Part shown: positions 27,001 through 35,436 of the stretch, in pieces
Position numbering within the stretch: position 1 is the first letter of the stretch
How the letters are laid out: each line of letters starts with the position of its first letter
DNA from: Albibacterium sp963696875
GTDB taxonomy: Bacteria; Bacteroidota; Bacteroidia; Sphingobacteriales; Sphingobacteriaceae
DNA length: 64,000 nt
Direction: 5' to 3'
NCBI GenBank assembly: GCA_963696875.1
Contig: CAVOLQ010000004.1
Span: 62,001-126,000 of the forward strand
Made by a program: the position numbers and the translations under genes
Notes under the pieces: model-generated
What the model saw: only the letters and a program-made list of their open reading frames with translations
The model's database searches: none
Told to the model about the DNA's origin: nothing

Positions 27001-27578
27001 ACAAAACCTACATAACTTATCACCAAAACAGCATTATTAGGTACCAACATTGAAAAATCACCATTAATATCTGTCGATGAACCTTGGTAAGTTCCTTTTA
27101 AATAAACAGAAGCACCTTGAATTGGATTCCCATCCTTGTCAATAACTTTTCCAGCTACTTGTTGCCTTTGGACTTTTAAGTTAGTTTCCACAATTTCCCC
27201 AAAAAATGTTGAGATTTTAGGCTTCGCCTTTACAACAATTGTATTATTAAGTATCTCATAAGTAAAAGGCTGATGCCTGAAAAATAAGTCAAGAGCATCA
27301 GTAAGTTCTACATTTTCCACATGAATATTAACGGGATTAGCATTTTTAACGATATGCCCATCATACAAAAAATTATAGCCTGTTTGCTTCTTAATTGCCG
27401 AAAAAACCTTTTGAATGCTTGCGTTATTCTCGGAAAGAGATACCTTTTGCGCATGACTTTTGGCGTTCACTTGAAATATCACTATAAAAACAAGGAAAAC
27501 GATGATCTTCATGGCTAAAAGTGATGTTTTAGTAATAAAGGGAATTTTCCAAAATTGGAATAAAGTATAAAAATTCAT
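24096..27578 (-). CDS. SusC-type TonB-dependent receptor with STN domain, second copy of the signalling module
   Basis: This is a 1160-residue TonB-dependent receptor. Residues 1-121 (signal anchor plus STN domain) are nearly identical to those of the SusC at 7068-10502. From about residue 122 the protein is unrelated in detail. It has a different carboxypeptidase-like domain (DKDGNPIQGASVYLKGTYQG), a plug of the VTALGITRESKTLGFATASV class and a barrel ending TRNLGFNLNVKF. FecR and FecI genes lie directly upstream. It pairs with a SusD_2-type lipoprotein, which fits its plug class. Its substrate should differ from that of the first receptor while its regulators are the same. Confidence 0.95.
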   Translation of the reverse strand: MNFYTLFQFWKIPFITKTSLLAMKIIVFLVFIVIFQVNAKSHAQKVSLSENNASIQKVFSAIKKQTGYNFLYDGHIVKNANPVNIHVENVELTDALDLFFRHQPFTYEILNNTIVVKAKPKISTFFGEIVETNLKVQRQQVAGKVIDKDGNPIQGASVYLKGTYQGSSTDINGDFSMLVPNNAVLVISYVGFVSQEVSLSGAQTVNIVLLENPQSLSDVIVTALGITRESKTLGFATASVKGEDLSVNRTSNMMSSLQGKMAGVDISTMSTGPAGSSKIRIRGQSSFSGQNSPLIVVDGVPINNQNYALGGNFGSRSANNSDGGDGLSSINPDDIESMTVLKGAAAAALYGSRAKDGVVMITTKSQGSSDGFGVEYNMNFTTSTALDFTDFQYEYGQGEGGVRPTTPYPTSGVWSFGEKFEPGLTQVLFAGEVYPYQPLRNRIRQFYNVGTNLANTVTLANRGENGGFSLSFSNTDNKSMVPNSDFNRKTVNLGFLQTISKNKKLTAQGNINYSHEYNRNPPQTNAQDFATATVVNTLANSMPFDALRKNQTMPNGDEFVFSRFLVRNNPYYSVNHHFEDIKRDRVFGNLSLKYQFTDWLYLQGRIAQDLYSRSQDYNIPNGYAPIPKAPAGFVNGAFTQDVRRFRERNYDFLIGGNRNFGDFGIDMTIGGNQRYEKMDYNSVTVTDFIQPGLYTIMNGRVKNPLYSLYEKKVNSLYAAATFSYRDFLFINATARNDWFSTLAPQNRSILYPSVTGSFLFSEVMDNLPSWLTFGKLRAAYAEVGDDNVAPYSNALYYSVNNNLYPTPSGQPVPIGTINASTIPNGDLRPLRVSEAEAGIELRLFNNLGFDFTYYRKITKDQILAAQISDVSGYTSQLVNVGKSLNQGVEMLLSGTPIKTNSFKWDISLNGSYNTSEVLKLGLDASDDMITVGGSGGSTLRQVVGKPIGQLYVFGYLRNAAGEKVFDKNSGRPMREPNPINVGSALPKYFGGMTNTFNIKGVMLSALIDFKLGHKMIGGSNMNYLRHGLHKSTLDGRAEGFVIGKGVNSDGGVNATKSQIQPFYETPNVLGIYEDFVYNAGHWDLRQVTLGYDFGRFLPKDFFMRSLTLSLIANNVAVLKKWTENMHPEMVSNASDNQTGLDYWPSLPLTRNLGFNLNVKF

Positions 27579-27666
27579 ACCTTTGATTTTTAAGGTTAAT
27601 AAAAAATAGTTTCGTTTCGAACTCGAATTTATTTCACATCTAGTGATCTATTAGCCAAAAGAACAT

Positions 27667-27689
27667 CGGGGGTGTTACCAGCACTCCCG
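27667..27689 (-). other. hairpin in fecR-susC spacer, copy 2
   Basis: This is identical to the hairpin at 10591-10613 (CGGGGGTG, 7-base loop, CACTCCCG), in the same position between fecR and susC. It is conserved within the duplicated segment, which by itself does not show selection. Confidence 0.4.
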
Positions 27690-27725
27690 TATTTTTTTGA
27701 TCATCGTTTATAATAATACCTTGAA

Positions 27726-28889
27726 TTACATAACGATTACCCTCCTTCCTTCTCTTTTAAAGTGAACTCCACCAGTTGCTTCCAATACTTCTAACAATTG
27801 AGAAATATTCTCGAACTTTGAAATGTCTCCACCTATTGTTTTCTTAGAAATTCCGTTTTTATATTCTATTTCAACATCATACCATCTGGAAACAATGCGC
27901 ATCACCGACTGGATATCTGCATTATTAAACACAAAACGTCCATTCTTCCATGCCATCACATCTTCTGCTTGTACATCAATTACAGCCAACTTATTATTGG
28001 TCCCCAAAATTGCTTGTTGGTTAGGTTTAAGAATCGTAGTTTCAGCATCGTTTGCGTAGACCTTCACACTGCCTTCCAGCAAAGTAGTTCTGGTGCTTTC
28101 TTCATCGCTATAGGCGTTAACATTAAAATGAGTTCCTAGAACTTCGATTTTCTGGTGCGCCGATATCACAACAAAAGGCCTTTGCTTATCCGGAGTCACT
28201 TCGAAATAAGCTTCACCGGTAATTTCTACATACCGATCCATTGTAGAAAACCTACTCGGATAACTGATCGAAGATTCTGAATTGAGCCATACCTTTGTAC
28301 CATCGGGTAAGACAACCTGATATTGGCCGCCTCGAGGCGTAGAAATTGTATTCAGCGACGTGAAGCCTACATCTGCCATATCCCCATCCGTAAGCTCACA
28401 GGTTAACTGCCCATCTGTAGTTTTTATAACTTTTATTCCCGGAGCCTCTGCTATTTGGCCAATACCGGCATCATCAAGATTAATTTCCCTCCCATCTGCC
28501 ATTTTTAATAACGCCCTATTACCTCCTGGAGCAATGTCCTGCTGTACAATTTCTTGAACTGGGCTATTCTTTGCAGATCTATTAGGGAGAAAAAAATAAA
28601 GCGAAACGATAGTGGCAAAAGTTAAAATAGCAGCGGACACTTTAAAAAACGCAGTATGCCATACATTCATAGTTCTCACACTGTGAGTACGATGAATGTC
28701 CATAAGCATATCTTGATAAATACTTTCCTTTAGTACAGTCTCTTTTTCAAAGGAAAAACTCGTAATGCTGTTATCTTCCCGGCTCATCCGATGGTAATAT
28801 TCCTCCACAAGCATGCGTTCCGAAGTACTAGCGTCTCCTGCCAGGTATTTATCAATAAGCTTATGAAAGGTATATTTATCTTCGTCCAT
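27726..28889 (-). CDS. FecR-family anti-sigma factor, copy 2
   Basis: This is a 387-residue anti-sigma factor with the same layout as the copy at 10650-11813: cytoplasmic N-terminus, transmembrane helix at about 80-101, FecR domain, and C-terminal DUF4974-like domain. The only residue change is Ser in NGISKKTIGG. It sits 51 bp after the sigma gene and 147 bp before the STN-type susC. Its C-terminal domain should bind the STN domains of both receptors equally well, since these are almost identical. Confidence 0.95.
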   Translation of the reverse strand: MDEDKYTFHKLIDKYLAGDASTSERMLVEEYYHRMSREDNSITSFSFEKETVLKESIYQDMLMDIHRTHSVRTMNVWHTAFFKVSAAILTFATIVSLYFFLPNRSAKNSPVQEIVQQDIAPGGNRALLKMADGREINLDDAGIGQIAEAPGIKVIKTTDGQLTCELTDGDMADVGFTSLNTISTPRGGQYQVVLPDGTKVWLNSESSISYPSRFSTMDRYVEITGEAYFEVTPDKQRPFVVISAHQKIEVLGTHFNVNAYSDEESTRTTLLEGSVKVYANDAETTILKPNQQAILGTNNKLAVIDVQAEDVMAWKNGRFVFNNADIQSVMRIVSRWYDVEIEYKNGISKKTIGGDISKFENISQLLEVLEATGGVHFKREGRRVIVM

Positions 28890-28940
28890 ATACTATTAAG
28901 TAGCAGAGATTAGACTGTACCCTACGGTAAAAAGATATTA

Positions 28941-29510
28941 TTAAAAAATAAAGAGGATAGCGAGGCAATAGCCGATATCTATATTTTGGCGAAGATATTT
29001 TAAAGATTTGGAAATACGTTTTTCAACGGTTTTAATAGAAATATTCAAGTGTACTGCTATTTGTTTATAGGTCATGTCGTCTTCACGACTTAAGAGGAAA
29101 GCTTCTCTGCAATCATCAGGTAAGGATTCTACCAACTCAAGAAGTATATTTTTTTGTTCTTTAAATAACAAAGGATTATCGGCAATGATCTCAGTAGTTA
29201 CCTTTCTTAACCGAATATAAAATTCGCTATCAGTACGTTCTTCCCGAATGAAATGTAAGACCTTAAAACGGATGGCTTGCTGCAAATATGCCTTCAAGTA
29301 AATAACCTCTACAGTCTCTCTTCGGTTCCATAGACTGATGAATATCTCCTGCACAGCATCTTTAGAGGCTTCTTCATTACGCAAAATAAGGTAGGCTCGG
29401 TCAAAAAGCAACTTCCAATAACGGGAATAAATCTCAGAAAATGCCTCCTCTTTTCCCGTTTTCAAGATATCAAGCAATTCCTTATCAGTACAACTAGTAT
29501 AGTGCTTCAT
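28941..29510 (-). CDS. ECF sigma factor, FecI family, copy 2
   Basis: This is a 189-residue ECF sigma factor, identical in sequence to the one at 11865-12434. Region 2 (SKDAVQEIFISLWNRRE) and region 4 (MTYKQIAVHLNISIKTVEKR) are complete. The 332-bp gap upstream (29511-29842) is the same as in copy 1 and contains the terminator of the preceding selA-like operon. With two identical sigma genes, the two downstream susCD operons are probably controlled as one regulon. Confidence 0.95.
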   Translation of the reverse strand: MKHYTSCTDKELLDILKTGKEEAFSEIYSRYWKLLFDRAYLILRNEEASKDAVQEIFISLWNRRETVEVIYLKAYLQQAIRFKVLHFIREERTDSEFYIRLRKVTTEIIADNPLLFKEQKNILLELVESLPDDCREAFLLSREDDMTYKQIAVHLNISIKTVEKRISKSLKYLRQNIDIGYCLAILFIF

Positions 29511-29740
29511 ATTAATCGAGTAAAAAATTTACTTCCTGTACAAGCTTCAGCTGTTACCTAAATGATATTGTTTCGTTATATCAATTGAAGACGGAGAATC
29601 ATTTCAAAATCTGATCAAAGAGGCTTCAATTAGAAGAGTGTAGTCGTTTTATCAAATAGTAAAATTAGGCGTTGTGAATGCATTGTGTAACATTCCTTAA
29701 ACATACAAAAAAAATATCAAAACAAAACAAATAGCAACAA

Positions 29741-29779
29741 AAAAAGGAGCCCTAAGATTGATCTTACAGACTCCTTTTT
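29741..29779 (-). terminator. intrinsic terminator after the selA-like/MFS/aldolase operon
   Basis: AAAAAGGAG (29741-29749) pairs with CTCCTTTTT (29771-29779), with an inner TAAGAT/ATCTTA stem and a T-run on the minus strand. It lies 63 bases past the stop of the selA-like gene and before fecI. Confidence 0.8.
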
Positions 29780-29842
29780 ATCATACTTACTCCGATTATT
29801 AAAATAAACAGTTTAAATTACTGATATACTAACTAAAAATGT

Positions 29843-31069
29843 TTAAGCCGAAGCCTTAATCAGCTCCTCTCTGATTCTCTTGGCCACAATTTTGTCCTGC
29901 CCGGGCAACATCATCCAGGGGGAAACCGTAATTGAATTTTTACCCCCGCCATAAGCTTCAATAGAGGGTGTCCCATTTCTCAAAGCGGCTAATAAATCAT
30001 CACCAGAAAACTTAACCTTGTTGGTATCCCAAGAAATATTAACGGTTGGGGTATGATCGGCAATAGGAGGCACATAGGTTCTTGTATTTACCCCATCGAC
30101 CGATTCAGCCGCTTTTGCAATTCGCGCTGTTCGTTCTTCCCAGTCTTTCCATTCTTTTTCATGATCCTGTTTTAGGTATTGCTCTAATGCCACGTACATG
30201 CCAAAAATTTCTTCCTTATTTACCTTCATCCCTCGTCCAATAGTAGTTGATCTAGGAGCGGCGCTAAGCCTAGCAGCAGCAATAATATCCTTTTTACCCA
30301 TTAAGATCCCTGCACTTTGTGGACCTCGGATGGCCTTTCCACCTGATAAGGCTACAAAATCAAAGCCCATATCATTAAACTTCCATACATTGGAAACCGG
30401 AGGAATATTTGCAGCAATATCAATTGTAGCTGGAAGATTGTGTTTTCTTGCCAATGCCAACCACCCTTCATAATCAATCTTACCATTATTCAATGCAGAC
30501 CCCAAAAAATGCATCGATGCCGTTTTTTCATTTACTGCCCTATCTACATCTTCTGGAGTTTCCACATATACCAACTTGATCCCGCAATTAGTTAATGCCT
30601 GGTTATAACCGATTCTATGTGTGTTCTGAATGATGACCTCCGATTTCATTCCCGAACCTTCCAGATGCGGTAAAAGCGCTGCTTTTTTCGGATCCAGGCC
30701 TGTTAGAATTCCTGCCATACCCAATGTCAATGCCGAAAAGGCACCCGACGTAACAGTAGCCGCTTCGGCATGGGTCATTTCTGCTATTTTTGCGCCTACT
30801 TTATCTTGCAACTCATCCAGCATACAAAATTCCTTTGAAGTGCCTTGAATGGTATCCAATACATAGTCGTGCATCAACGATCCCGTCATAAACGTGATCG
30901 TTCCCCGGGCATTAATAAATGTGCGTACTCCCAATTCTTTAAATAAATCTCGTTTTGCAACTGCTTTTAAAGGCGCAGCCGATGCTGAACCAAAGGGAAA
31001 AACACTACCGAAAACCCCTCCTACTAACGGAAGTGCTGTTAAACTTTTAATAAGATCTCTACGTTTCAT
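29843..31069 (-). CDS. SelA-like PLP-dependent enzyme (aminotransferase fold), Tat-exported
   Basis: This is a 408-residue fold-type I PLP enzyme of the SelA-like group that includes D-glucosaminate-6-phosphate ammonia lyase. The Schiff-base Lys is Lys245 (SGGKAIRGPQSAG). Asp217 in TIDIAAN is in the place of the residue that holds the PLP nitrogen. The start MKRRDLIKSLTALPLVGGVF is a twin-arginine signal, which fits export of a folded, cofactor-loaded enzyme. Most relatives are cytoplasmic. It is the last gene of an operon with an ExuT-like transporter and an aldolase. A paralogue is at 38014-39222, and a 27-codon relic of a third copy at 12767. Ammonia elimination from an amino-sugar acid is plausible but inferred. 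Confidence 0.85.
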   Translation of the reverse strand: MKRRDLIKSLTALPLVGGVFGSVFPFGSASAAPLKAVAKRDLFKELGVRTFINARGTITFMTGSLMHDYVLDTIQGTSKEFCMLDELQDKVGAKIAEMTHAEAATVTSGAFSALTLGMAGILTGLDPKKAALLPHLEGSGMKSEVIIQNTHRIGYNQALTNCGIKLVYVETPEDVDRAVNEKTASMHFLGSALNNGKIDYEGWLALARKHNLPATIDIAANIPPVSNVWKFNDMGFDFVALSGGKAIRGPQSAGILMGKKDIIAAARLSAAPRSTTIGRGMKVNKEEIFGMYVALEQYLKQDHEKEWKDWEERTARIAKAAESVDGVNTRTYVPPIADHTPTVNISWDTNKVKFSGDDLLAALRNGTPSIEAYGGGKNSITVSPWMMLPGQDKIVAKRIREELIKASA

Positions 31070-31157
31070 TAAATTAATAGGTTGTAAAATTACTCTTGAA
31101 TAATATTGTTATTTAAATTAATTGATACAGCTTTATAGGTATGCTTTATTTGAACTC

Positions 31158-32459
31158 CTAATCAACCGCCACCTTAGCTTTTTTTCTTGTCAGCAGGTGG
31201 ATAATCACCCATGCAAACAAATAGGTCACTCCGCAGATGGTGAACAACAGGTTGTATCCGCCCGTCAGGTTGCCGCCCGCTTTATAAAGGTCCAATAAAT
31301 AGCCCACTAGAATAGGAAAAAGAATTCCGCCGATTGCCCCCGTCATCCCTCCTATCCCCACCACCGAACTGACCACCTCCTTGGGAAACATATCGGATGC
31401 CATGGTAAAAATATTGGTCGCCCAAGCCTGGTGAACGGCAACCGCTATACTGATCAATCCAACGGCCACCCATTTGTCGGTCACCAAAGTTGCTATCGCT
31501 ATCATTATAACCAGCTCAACGATCGCGAACAAAAGCAAAGAGCCTTTTCTGGCTTTCAAAGTAGCCCATCCTCTCTTTATCAATAGTGATGACATATAAC
31601 CCCCACCGATACTGCCTATCGTAGTGGCACCATAAATGAGCATCAGTTCGGGACTGATCTTGGTCAGGTCCAAATCGAAGGTTGCCGAGAAGTAGGAAGG
31701 CAACCAAAACAAAAAGAACCAAAAGATAGGATCGATAAAGAATTTGCCCGTTACGAAAGCCCAGGTCTGGGGAAAGGTGAACAGTTTGTTCCAGGAAATG
31801 GCTTTCGTACTTTCAACCTGTCCGGAAACATCCGCTTGGTCGCTTTCAATATAACTGAGCTCTTCCGAGCTAAGCCTCTTTTGTTTCCGAGGAACATCGT
31901 ACAAAAACCACCAGAAAACCAACCAAATAAAACCTAGCCCACCTGTTATCCAAAAGACTTCGTGCCAACCAAAACTTTGCATGATAATCGGAACAAGGAT
32001 CAGGGCTACTACAACCCCAACCGCGGTACCCGAATTAAAGATGCCTGTAGCAAGCGCGCGCTCTTTTTTTGGAAACCATTCCGCAACGGCTTTCATGGCA
32101 GCAGGAAAATTCCCTGCCTCACCCAATCCCAACGAAAGTCTTGCAATTCCAAAACCCAGTACGCTTCGAGCCAATGCATGGAACATACCGGCCAAACTCC
32201 AAACAACAACGGAAACACTGTATCCGACTTTGGTGCCAACCTTATCGATAAAACGCCCTGAAAGCAATAAGCCAATTGCGTAAGCAAACGAAAACGCCGC
32301 CATAATTTTTCCGAAATCCGTCTCCGTCCAATTGAACTCTAACTCCAGTGTAGGTTTTAGCAAACCAATAATTTGCCTGTCGAGATAGTTGATAACCGTA
32401 CCTAAAAAAAGTAATGTGACGATGATCCATCGGTAATTCTTGATCTTTCCCTTGGCCAT
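31158..32459 (-). CDS. MFS transporter, hexuronate/sugar-acid (ExuT-like) family
   Basis: This is a 433-residue inner-membrane permease with about 12 transmembrane segments. The N-terminus KNYRWIIVTLLFLGTVINYL followed by DRQ, and GEAGNFPAAMKAVAEWFPKK, are typical of the anion:cation symporter group with ExuT, DgoT and GudP. It overlaps functionally with its neighbours: 2 bp separate it from the aldolase gene upstream and 88 bp from the selA-like gene downstream. It probably brings a hexuronate, aldonate or 2-keto-3-deoxy acid into the cytoplasm. The DNA is GC-richer than the susCD genes. A short 5' relic of a second copy lies at 12860-12938. Confidence 0.9.
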   Translation of the reverse strand: MAKGKIKNYRWIIVTLLFLGTVINYLDRQIIGLLKPTLELEFNWTETDFGKIMAAFSFAYAIGLLLSGRFIDKVGTKVGYSVSVVVWSLAGMFHALARSVLGFGIARLSLGLGEAGNFPAAMKAVAEWFPKKERALATGIFNSGTAVGVVVALILVPIIMQSFGWHEVFWITGGLGFIWLVFWWFLYDVPRKQKRLSSEELSYIESDQADVSGQVESTKAISWNKLFTFPQTWAFVTGKFFIDPIFWFFLFWLPSYFSATFDLDLTKISPELMLIYGATTIGSIGGGYMSSLLIKRGWATLKARKGSLLLFAIVELVIMIAIATLVTDKWVAVGLISIAVAVHQAWATNIFTMASDMFPKEVVSSVVGIGGMTGAIGGILFPILVGYLLDLYKAGGNLTGGYNLLFTICGVTYLFAWVIIHLLTRKKAKVAVD

Positions 32460-32461
32460 AG

Positions 32462-33106
32462 CTATAAATTCTCTGTTATTTTGTCTACGTATTCTTCAAA
32501 GTGCCTGCCTAGACCCTTCCAATCCTCATCCGCAATAAGCTGTTTATCGAACAGCTGACCACCAATCCCTAAACCATCGGAACCCATTTTCATGAAATCA
32601 GATATATTTTCTAAAGTAATGCCACCTGTGGGCATAAGCTTGATTTTGTTCAAAGGTGCCTTTACGTCTTTGATAAATTGGGGCTTCAAAGAAGTTGCCG
32701 GATAAACCTTTACTATCGATGCACCCCAATTCCACGCTTTATAAATCTCTGTAGGAGTGTAAGCGCCAGGAAAAATGGGAATACCTTCTTTAACACACCG
32801 CTTAATCACCTTCTTATCAGTTATTGGAGTTACAATAAATTTCGAACCAGCAGAAAGTGCGTTTTTTAAATCCTTTATATTACAAACTGTTCCCGCACCA
32901 ATATTTAATTGATCCGAAAAATGATCAACGCAATATTTTATGATGTCAACCGCAGAGGGCGTATTCATCGTTATCTCAATGGTCGTTAAACCAGATTCTA
33001 TATATATTGGTAAAATTGCCTTGATTTGATCAAGGCTCAGATTTCTCACGATCCCAACAATGGGAACCTTGGAGAACTCCTCCCAAGAAAAACTTTGCTT
33101 TTTCAT
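32462..33106 (-). CDS. KDPG/KDPGal-type aldolase
   Basis: This is a 214-residue class I aldolase of the KDPG/KHG family. The Schiff-base Lys is Lys133 (SIVKVYPA), the catalytic Glu is Glu44 (TTIEITMNTP), and the phosphate/pyruvate loops are NIGAGTV, KFIVTP, PGAYTPTEI and KLMPTGGI. The length is normal (about 205-215). It lacks a signal peptide and is cytoplasmic. It lies 2 bp before the transporter gene and downstream of dgoK, which suggests cleavage of 2-keto-3-deoxy-6-phosphogalactonate to pyruvate and glyceraldehyde 3-phosphate (dgoA role). KDPG cleavage is equally possible by sequence. Confidence 0.9.
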   Translation of the reverse strand: MKKQSFSWEEFSKVPIVGIVRNLSLDQIKAILPIYIESGLTTIEITMNTPSAVDIIKYCVDHFSDQLNIGAGTVCNIKDLKNALSAGSKFIVTPITDKKVIKRCVKEGIPIFPGAYTPTEIYKAWNWGASIVKVYPATSLKPQFIKDVKAPLNKIKLMPTGGITLENISDFMKMGSDGLGIGGQLFDKQLIADEDWKGLGRHFEEYVDKITENL

Positions 33107-33235
33107 TGATCAATGTATTTTCATAAAAAAATAATTTATTTAACTTTATAGAGGACTTGCTTCACTGAGTTTTACTTTTTTGAACCAATGAAAGATCATA
33201 AGTGCTACCCATTTCGGTTTGCGAATTTAGATTGT

Positions 33236-34231
33236 TCATGTGGTCTTTAGTAAATTCCGATATACCTGAACTTGGCCAATTACCGTCGCTTTTTCTATTA
33301 AACTGGGAGACGTAAAGGAAACTTCATTAAAGGAGAGTTCTTCGGCCGCCAACTTATAGGAATCGAATAAATTTTCTCCACTACAAATTACAACTGGCAA
33401 GTTGAGATCTTTCAAAGCCCTAAGTTCTGAACCAATAAGCAAACCACTTAAATAGAAGAAGTTTTCCTTTTTATTATATTTGCCAAAAAGCTGATTCGTT
33501 CTAACTGTAAATAAAGAATGAAGAATTGGGGTAATTGACATTTTAATGCCTTCCCTAAAAGCTGTTTGAGTGTTTAAACTTGATGACAAAGACAGTTTAT
33601 TAACCGAAATAGAATCTTTTAAAATACTATGTTCGGAAATAATGTTAAAAATCTCACCCGTCATGAATGTCTCAAAATCTACCATAACCCCATCTTTCAC
33701 ATGGATATGCTTAGAATGTGTGCCTGGTAATACAAGAACATATTGATCCGTATTTGGCAAGATAACTTCATCAGAGTTAACGATTCCTAAAAACTGAATT
33801 TCTTCACCACGCATAACATCTTTACTCGATTGAACCCCGGATATCGAAATCAGTTGATGTGGAAAAAAAGGTGTTTCATCATAAACCTTAAAAGAAACTT
33901 CATCCCCTTTAGCCGAAAACGGAACGGTGGCATAGGGTATATTATCAATTCCAATAGAAGAAGAAGCCATTCCAGAAAGAATTACTGGAATGGCGTTTAA
34001 ATTCATTGAAACACGATCTGCTAAAACCTGTATCTGTTCTTTTACTACCTTTAAATAAAAATCATATCGAGACTGTCCTTCATTTCCAGATTGCTTTCCC
34101 CAATCGTTAAAAACTTGGGCAATTCCTTTGGGACTTTTAATTTCATCAATTATTGATAGGTCTACGCTATTGACCAATCTCAACCGAAACGAACTGGTTC
34201 CCCAGTCACAACAAAGTATAGATTGTTTCAT
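33236..34231 (-). CDS. dgoK: 2-dehydro-3-deoxygalactonokinase
   Basis: DgoK phosphorylates 2-keto-3-deoxygalactonate at O6. The 331-residue protein starts CCDWGTSSFRLRLVN (ATP-binding phosphate-1 motif DWGTSS at 9-14) and has VILSGMASSSIGIDNIPYAT, VLPGTHSKHIHVKDG, FMTGEIFNII and FYLSGLLIGSELRAL, all typical of the family. There is no signal peptide. Its start is adjacent to the stop of the BNR lipoprotein gene (34232), so translation is probably coupled. A 25-codon frame overlaps its stop codon (33239-33162); its meaning is unclear. Together with the DgoD-like gene and the aldolase it forms a De Ley-Doudoroff route. Confidence 0.92.
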   Translation of the reverse strand: MKQSILCCDWGTSSFRLRLVNSVDLSIIDEIKSPKGIAQVFNDWGKQSGNEGQSRYDFYLKVVKEQIQVLADRVSMNLNAIPVILSGMASSSIGIDNIPYATVPFSAKGDEVSFKVYDETPFFPHQLISISGVQSSKDVMRGEEIQFLGIVNSDEVILPNTDQYVLVLPGTHSKHIHVKDGVMVDFETFMTGEIFNIISEHSILKDSISVNKLSLSSSLNTQTAFREGIKMSITPILHSLFTVRTNQLFGKYNKKENFFYLSGLLIGSELRALKDLNLPVVICSGENLFDSYKLAAEELSFNEVSFTSPSLIEKATVIGQVQVYRNLLKTT

Positions 34232-35434
34232 TTAGGGACGGTTTACTCTTGTCTTAAAAATATTATCAGGTAAATTTTCAATCACGTCTTTTTCATTAAA
34301 TCGGACGTACAAAATATCTTTCGCCCCAGTTCGATCTCTATCAAAAACGACATGGATCTCACCATCTTCCGTTTGATCAAGATCAGGATAAGAAACATTG
34401 TCTCTGGTATCTAACAACAATTTGTGTGGCCATGTTTCACCGCCATCTTTCGAAATAAAGGCAGCCATATTATTCCGCGTAGTACTGGCATTCATCACCA
34501 ATATAAGGTTCCCTGATCTTAGTTTTCCAATATAAAACCGGCTTGAGGTAGTTGGACCAGCAAAGTTAAACGGACTTACATCCGTCCAAGTTTTTCCATA
34601 ATCTTTGCTTTTGGAAAAATAAATCCCTTCTGTAGTTCTTACAAGAGCTAAAAAATTCTCATCCTCTACCTGAACAAGTTGAGGCTCATCATGGATTCTC
34701 AATTCTTCGGGAATAGAAATCGACGAATAAGGCTCAAGATTCTGTAATGCAGCATTTTCCTTGTTAGAAGGGTATGATAAAATAAATGCACCGTTGGAAG
34801 GGTAGGATTCATACTTCTCGTTTTCGTTGGGTTTATCAATATAAATTGGGAAAAGTATTTCTTCGCTTTTATCAACTACAATTGGCTTATTACTCATTAC
34901 TCCATCAGACAATCGGTAAGATTCCCCGTAAGCAATCATTCCATTCTCCCATCCAATTTCAACAGAATTCACCCCTCCATATCCATCCCAAAGCAGGCTG
35001 TCTTTAGTGCTACCATAAAACAAATGGAGCTTTCCTCTCCTATCTCGCCACAAGGCGGGGTCAAAGATTCGAATAGATGGCTCTTTTGGAAATACAACAA
35101 GTTGATCATTCAACCAACTCTTTCCTTTATCAAGACTGACAGAAACGGTAACAAAATTACCAGGACCAGGAGCATGTCCTCCTGAGTACCAAGCAACATA
35201 AATTGCGCTCCCATCGGCCGTTGCAGCAATTGCAGGCACTTGTTCGAAATTTCTATCATTAATTCTTGGATCGACCCCTTCTCCCTGCAAGAAAATAGCG
35301 GGTAAGCTAGACTCTTCTTCAATGGAATGAACGTGATCTAGATCTTTTTTTTCACCCGAGCCGCATGCAGAAAAAAGCAAAGCGAAACTTAGGGCAAACA
35401 AAAGGTACAGATTTGTAAATACAGTCTTTTCCAA
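34232..35434 (-). CDS. BNR/Asp-box sialidase-like lipoprotein
   Basis: This is a 400-residue six-bladed propeller protein of the sialidase-like superfamily. The lipoprotein signal ends at Cys24 (LLFSAC). Three Asp-boxes are visible: SVSLDKGKSW (98-107), SKSKDYGKTW (274-283) and SKDGGETW (328-335). Related proteins include exo-sialidases and polysaccharide hydrolases or lyases acting on acidic sugars, but the catalytic Arg triad and Tyr/Glu pair could not be placed with confidence. It lies 2 bp after an amidohydrolase gene and touches dgoK, so it is part of a sugar-acid operon. Possible roles are release of an acidic sugar or sugar-acid binding. Confidence 0.75.
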   Translation of the reverse strand: MEKTVFTNLYLLFALSFALLFSACGSGEKKDLDHVHSIEEESSLPAIFLQGEGVDPRINDRNFEQVPAIAATADGSAIYVAWYSGGHAPGPGNFVTVSVSLDKGKSWLNDQLVVFPKEPSIRIFDPALWRDRRGKLHLFYGSTKDSLLWDGYGGVNSVEIGWENGMIAYGESYRLSDGVMSNKPIVVDKSEEILFPIYIDKPNENEKYESYPSNGAFILSYPSNKENAALQNLEPYSSISIPEELRIHDEPQLVQVEDENFLALVRTTEGIYFSKSKDYGKTWTDVSPFNFAGPTTSSRFYIGKLRSGNLILVMNASTTRNNMAAFISKDGGETWPHKLLLDTRDNVSYPDLDQTEDGEIHVVFDRDRTGAKDILYVRFNEKDVIENLPDNIFKTRVNRP

Positions 35435-35436
35435 AT

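Larger units (their letters stand above)
27217..29923. repeat. 2.7-kb direct repeat, copy 2
   Basis: This is the partner of 10141-12847 at a constant offset of 17,076 bases. Here the repeat runs into the intact selA-like gene at 29843-31069, so this copy is probably closer to the parental arrangement. The left boundary at 27217 is codon 121 of susC. Confidence 0.95.

Noticed and set aside
31282..32287. Several 60-100 codon frames on both strands over the MFS gene
   Set aside because: All lie inside the well-supported MFS transporter and show no family features; they arise from its higher GC content.
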